Shown here piece by piece: positions 58,760 to 59,452 of a stretch of DNA of 59,452 nt (the stretch's first letter is position 1; every line of letters begins with the position of its first letter). Both the position numbers and the translations under genes were made by a program. The stretch spans positions 1-59,452 of the forward strand of contig JAIOIW010000134.1 of the NCBI GenBank assembly GCA_019912385.1. Direction: 5' to 3'. The DNA is from Notoacmeibacter sp. (lineage in GTDB: Bacteria; Pseudomonadota; Alphaproteobacteria; Rhizobiales; Rhizobiaceae). Under the pieces are notes generated by a model. That model was not told where the DNA came from, ran no database searches, and saw nothing but the letters and a program-made list of their open reading frames with translations.

Positions 58760-59452
58760 GAGGTGCGCGTCGTCGAGTTCCTCGACCGCATCCTGCCCGG
58801 CATGGACGGCGAAGTCGCCAAACAGGCGCAGCGTCTCCTCGCCCGGCAGGGCATCAGCTTCCACCTGTCGAGCAAGGTCGCCTCGGTCGATCCTTCGGGC
58901 GAGGCCCTGAAGGTGGCGGTCGAGCCGGCGGCGGGCGGCGCGGCGGAGACTTTCGACGCCGACATCGTCCTCGTCGCCATCGGCCGGCGCCCCTACACTG
59001 AAGGGCTCGGCCTCACGCAAGCAGGCGTCGCCGTCGACGAGCGCGGGCGGGTGACGGTCGACGCGCATTTCCGCACCAATATCGCGGGCATCTACGCCAT
59101 CGGCGACGTCATCCGCGGGCCGATGCTCGCCCACAAGGCGGAGGACGAAGGGGTCGCCGTCGCCGAGATCGTCGCCGGCCAGGCCGGCCATGTGAACTAC
59201 GGCGTCATCCCGGCCGTGGTCTACACCCATCCGGAGATCGCCTCGGTCGGCAAGACCGAGGAGGAGCTGAAGGCCGAGGGCGTCGCATACCGCGCCGGCA
59301 AGTTCCCGTTCTCGGCCAATGCCCGGGCGCGCGCCATGCTCGCCAAGGACGGCTTCGTCAAGGTGCTCGCCGACGCCGCCACCGACCAGGTGCTCGGCGT
59401 CCACATCGTCGGCCCCTATGCTGGCGAGCTGATCGCCGAGGCGGCGGTGCTG
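58748..59452 (+). CDS. Second dihydrolipoamide dehydrogenase, internal fragment
   Basis: The plus strand is open from 58748 to the window end and reads [23 protein letters not shown], with [33 protein letters not shown] and [15 protein letters not shown]. This is the NAD/central/interface region of E3, clearly homologous to lpdA at 56097-57509 but diverged at many positions. The FAD-binding N-terminus and redox cysteines are absent at the junction, and the C-terminus lies outside the window. It is head-on to the truncated odhB. Confidence 0.9.

Overview
The window is high-GC chromosomal DNA of an alphaproteobacterium of the order Hyphomicrobiales (Rhizobiales). A Phyllobacteriaceae relative (Mesorhizobium/Nitratireductor-like) is my best inference. 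The basis is the gene order (hemC-hemD-Mic60-hemY, CenR-type regulator next to a lone cyclic-nucleotide-binding protein, ftsK-lolA-xthA, glnK-amtB, sdhCDAB, leuC-rplS-trmD-rimM, SDR-lpdA beside odhB) and intergenic repeats of the kind scattered through rhizobial genomes. I saw no rRNA, tRNA, CRISPR array, prophage or transposase.

Layout. 1-2.3 kb: a TadG-like pilus-assembly protein, then an intergenic stretch with a candidate 21-residue ORF behind an exceptionally strong ribosome-binding site. 2.3-15.3 kb: housekeeping genes (acs, yggS, leuS-lptE, a large hybrid histidine kinase, transaldolase, priA, an MFS exporter). 15.4-21.7 kb: one long minus-strand cluster, hemC-hemD-Mic60-hemY followed by a TerB-like gene and a glutamine amidotransferase. 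21.9-25.5 kb: tsaD-gpsA-EVE-methyltransferase-thioesterase on the plus strand. 25.4-27.65 kb: an apparent insertion carrying one acetyltransferase/TPR gene, bounded by a 92-bp direct duplication of the thioesterase 3' end. 27.7-34.4 kb: DUF1761, L,D-transpeptidase, CenR/OtpR-like regulator with its cyclic-nucleotide-binding neighbour, xthA, lolA, ftsK. 34.5-37.9 kb: nitrogen module with two ammonium transporters and GlnK, both transcription units preceded by matching sigma-54-like elements. 38-46.5 kb: tesB, a UbiH-like hydroxylase, a DUF3726-like protein, periplasmic MsrA, an MliC-like lipoprotein, sdhCDAB. 46.5-55.7 kb: a GGDEF protein with a broken signature, leuC, a methyltransferase, DUF418, rplS-trmD-rimM, xerC-like recombinase, GumN. 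56.1-59.45 kb: lpdA, SDR and the 3' part of odhB, joined abruptly head-on to a second, different dihydrolipoamide dehydrogenase fragment that runs off the window.

Most of the region is ordinary core metabolism and envelope biology. The items that most deserve a second look are the duplication-flanked acetyltransferase/TPR insertion, the odhB/lpd inversion junction (possibly an assembly chimera), a dispersed palindromic element of about 75 bp, the paired sigma-54-like promoters, and the GGNTF diguanylate-cyclase remnant.
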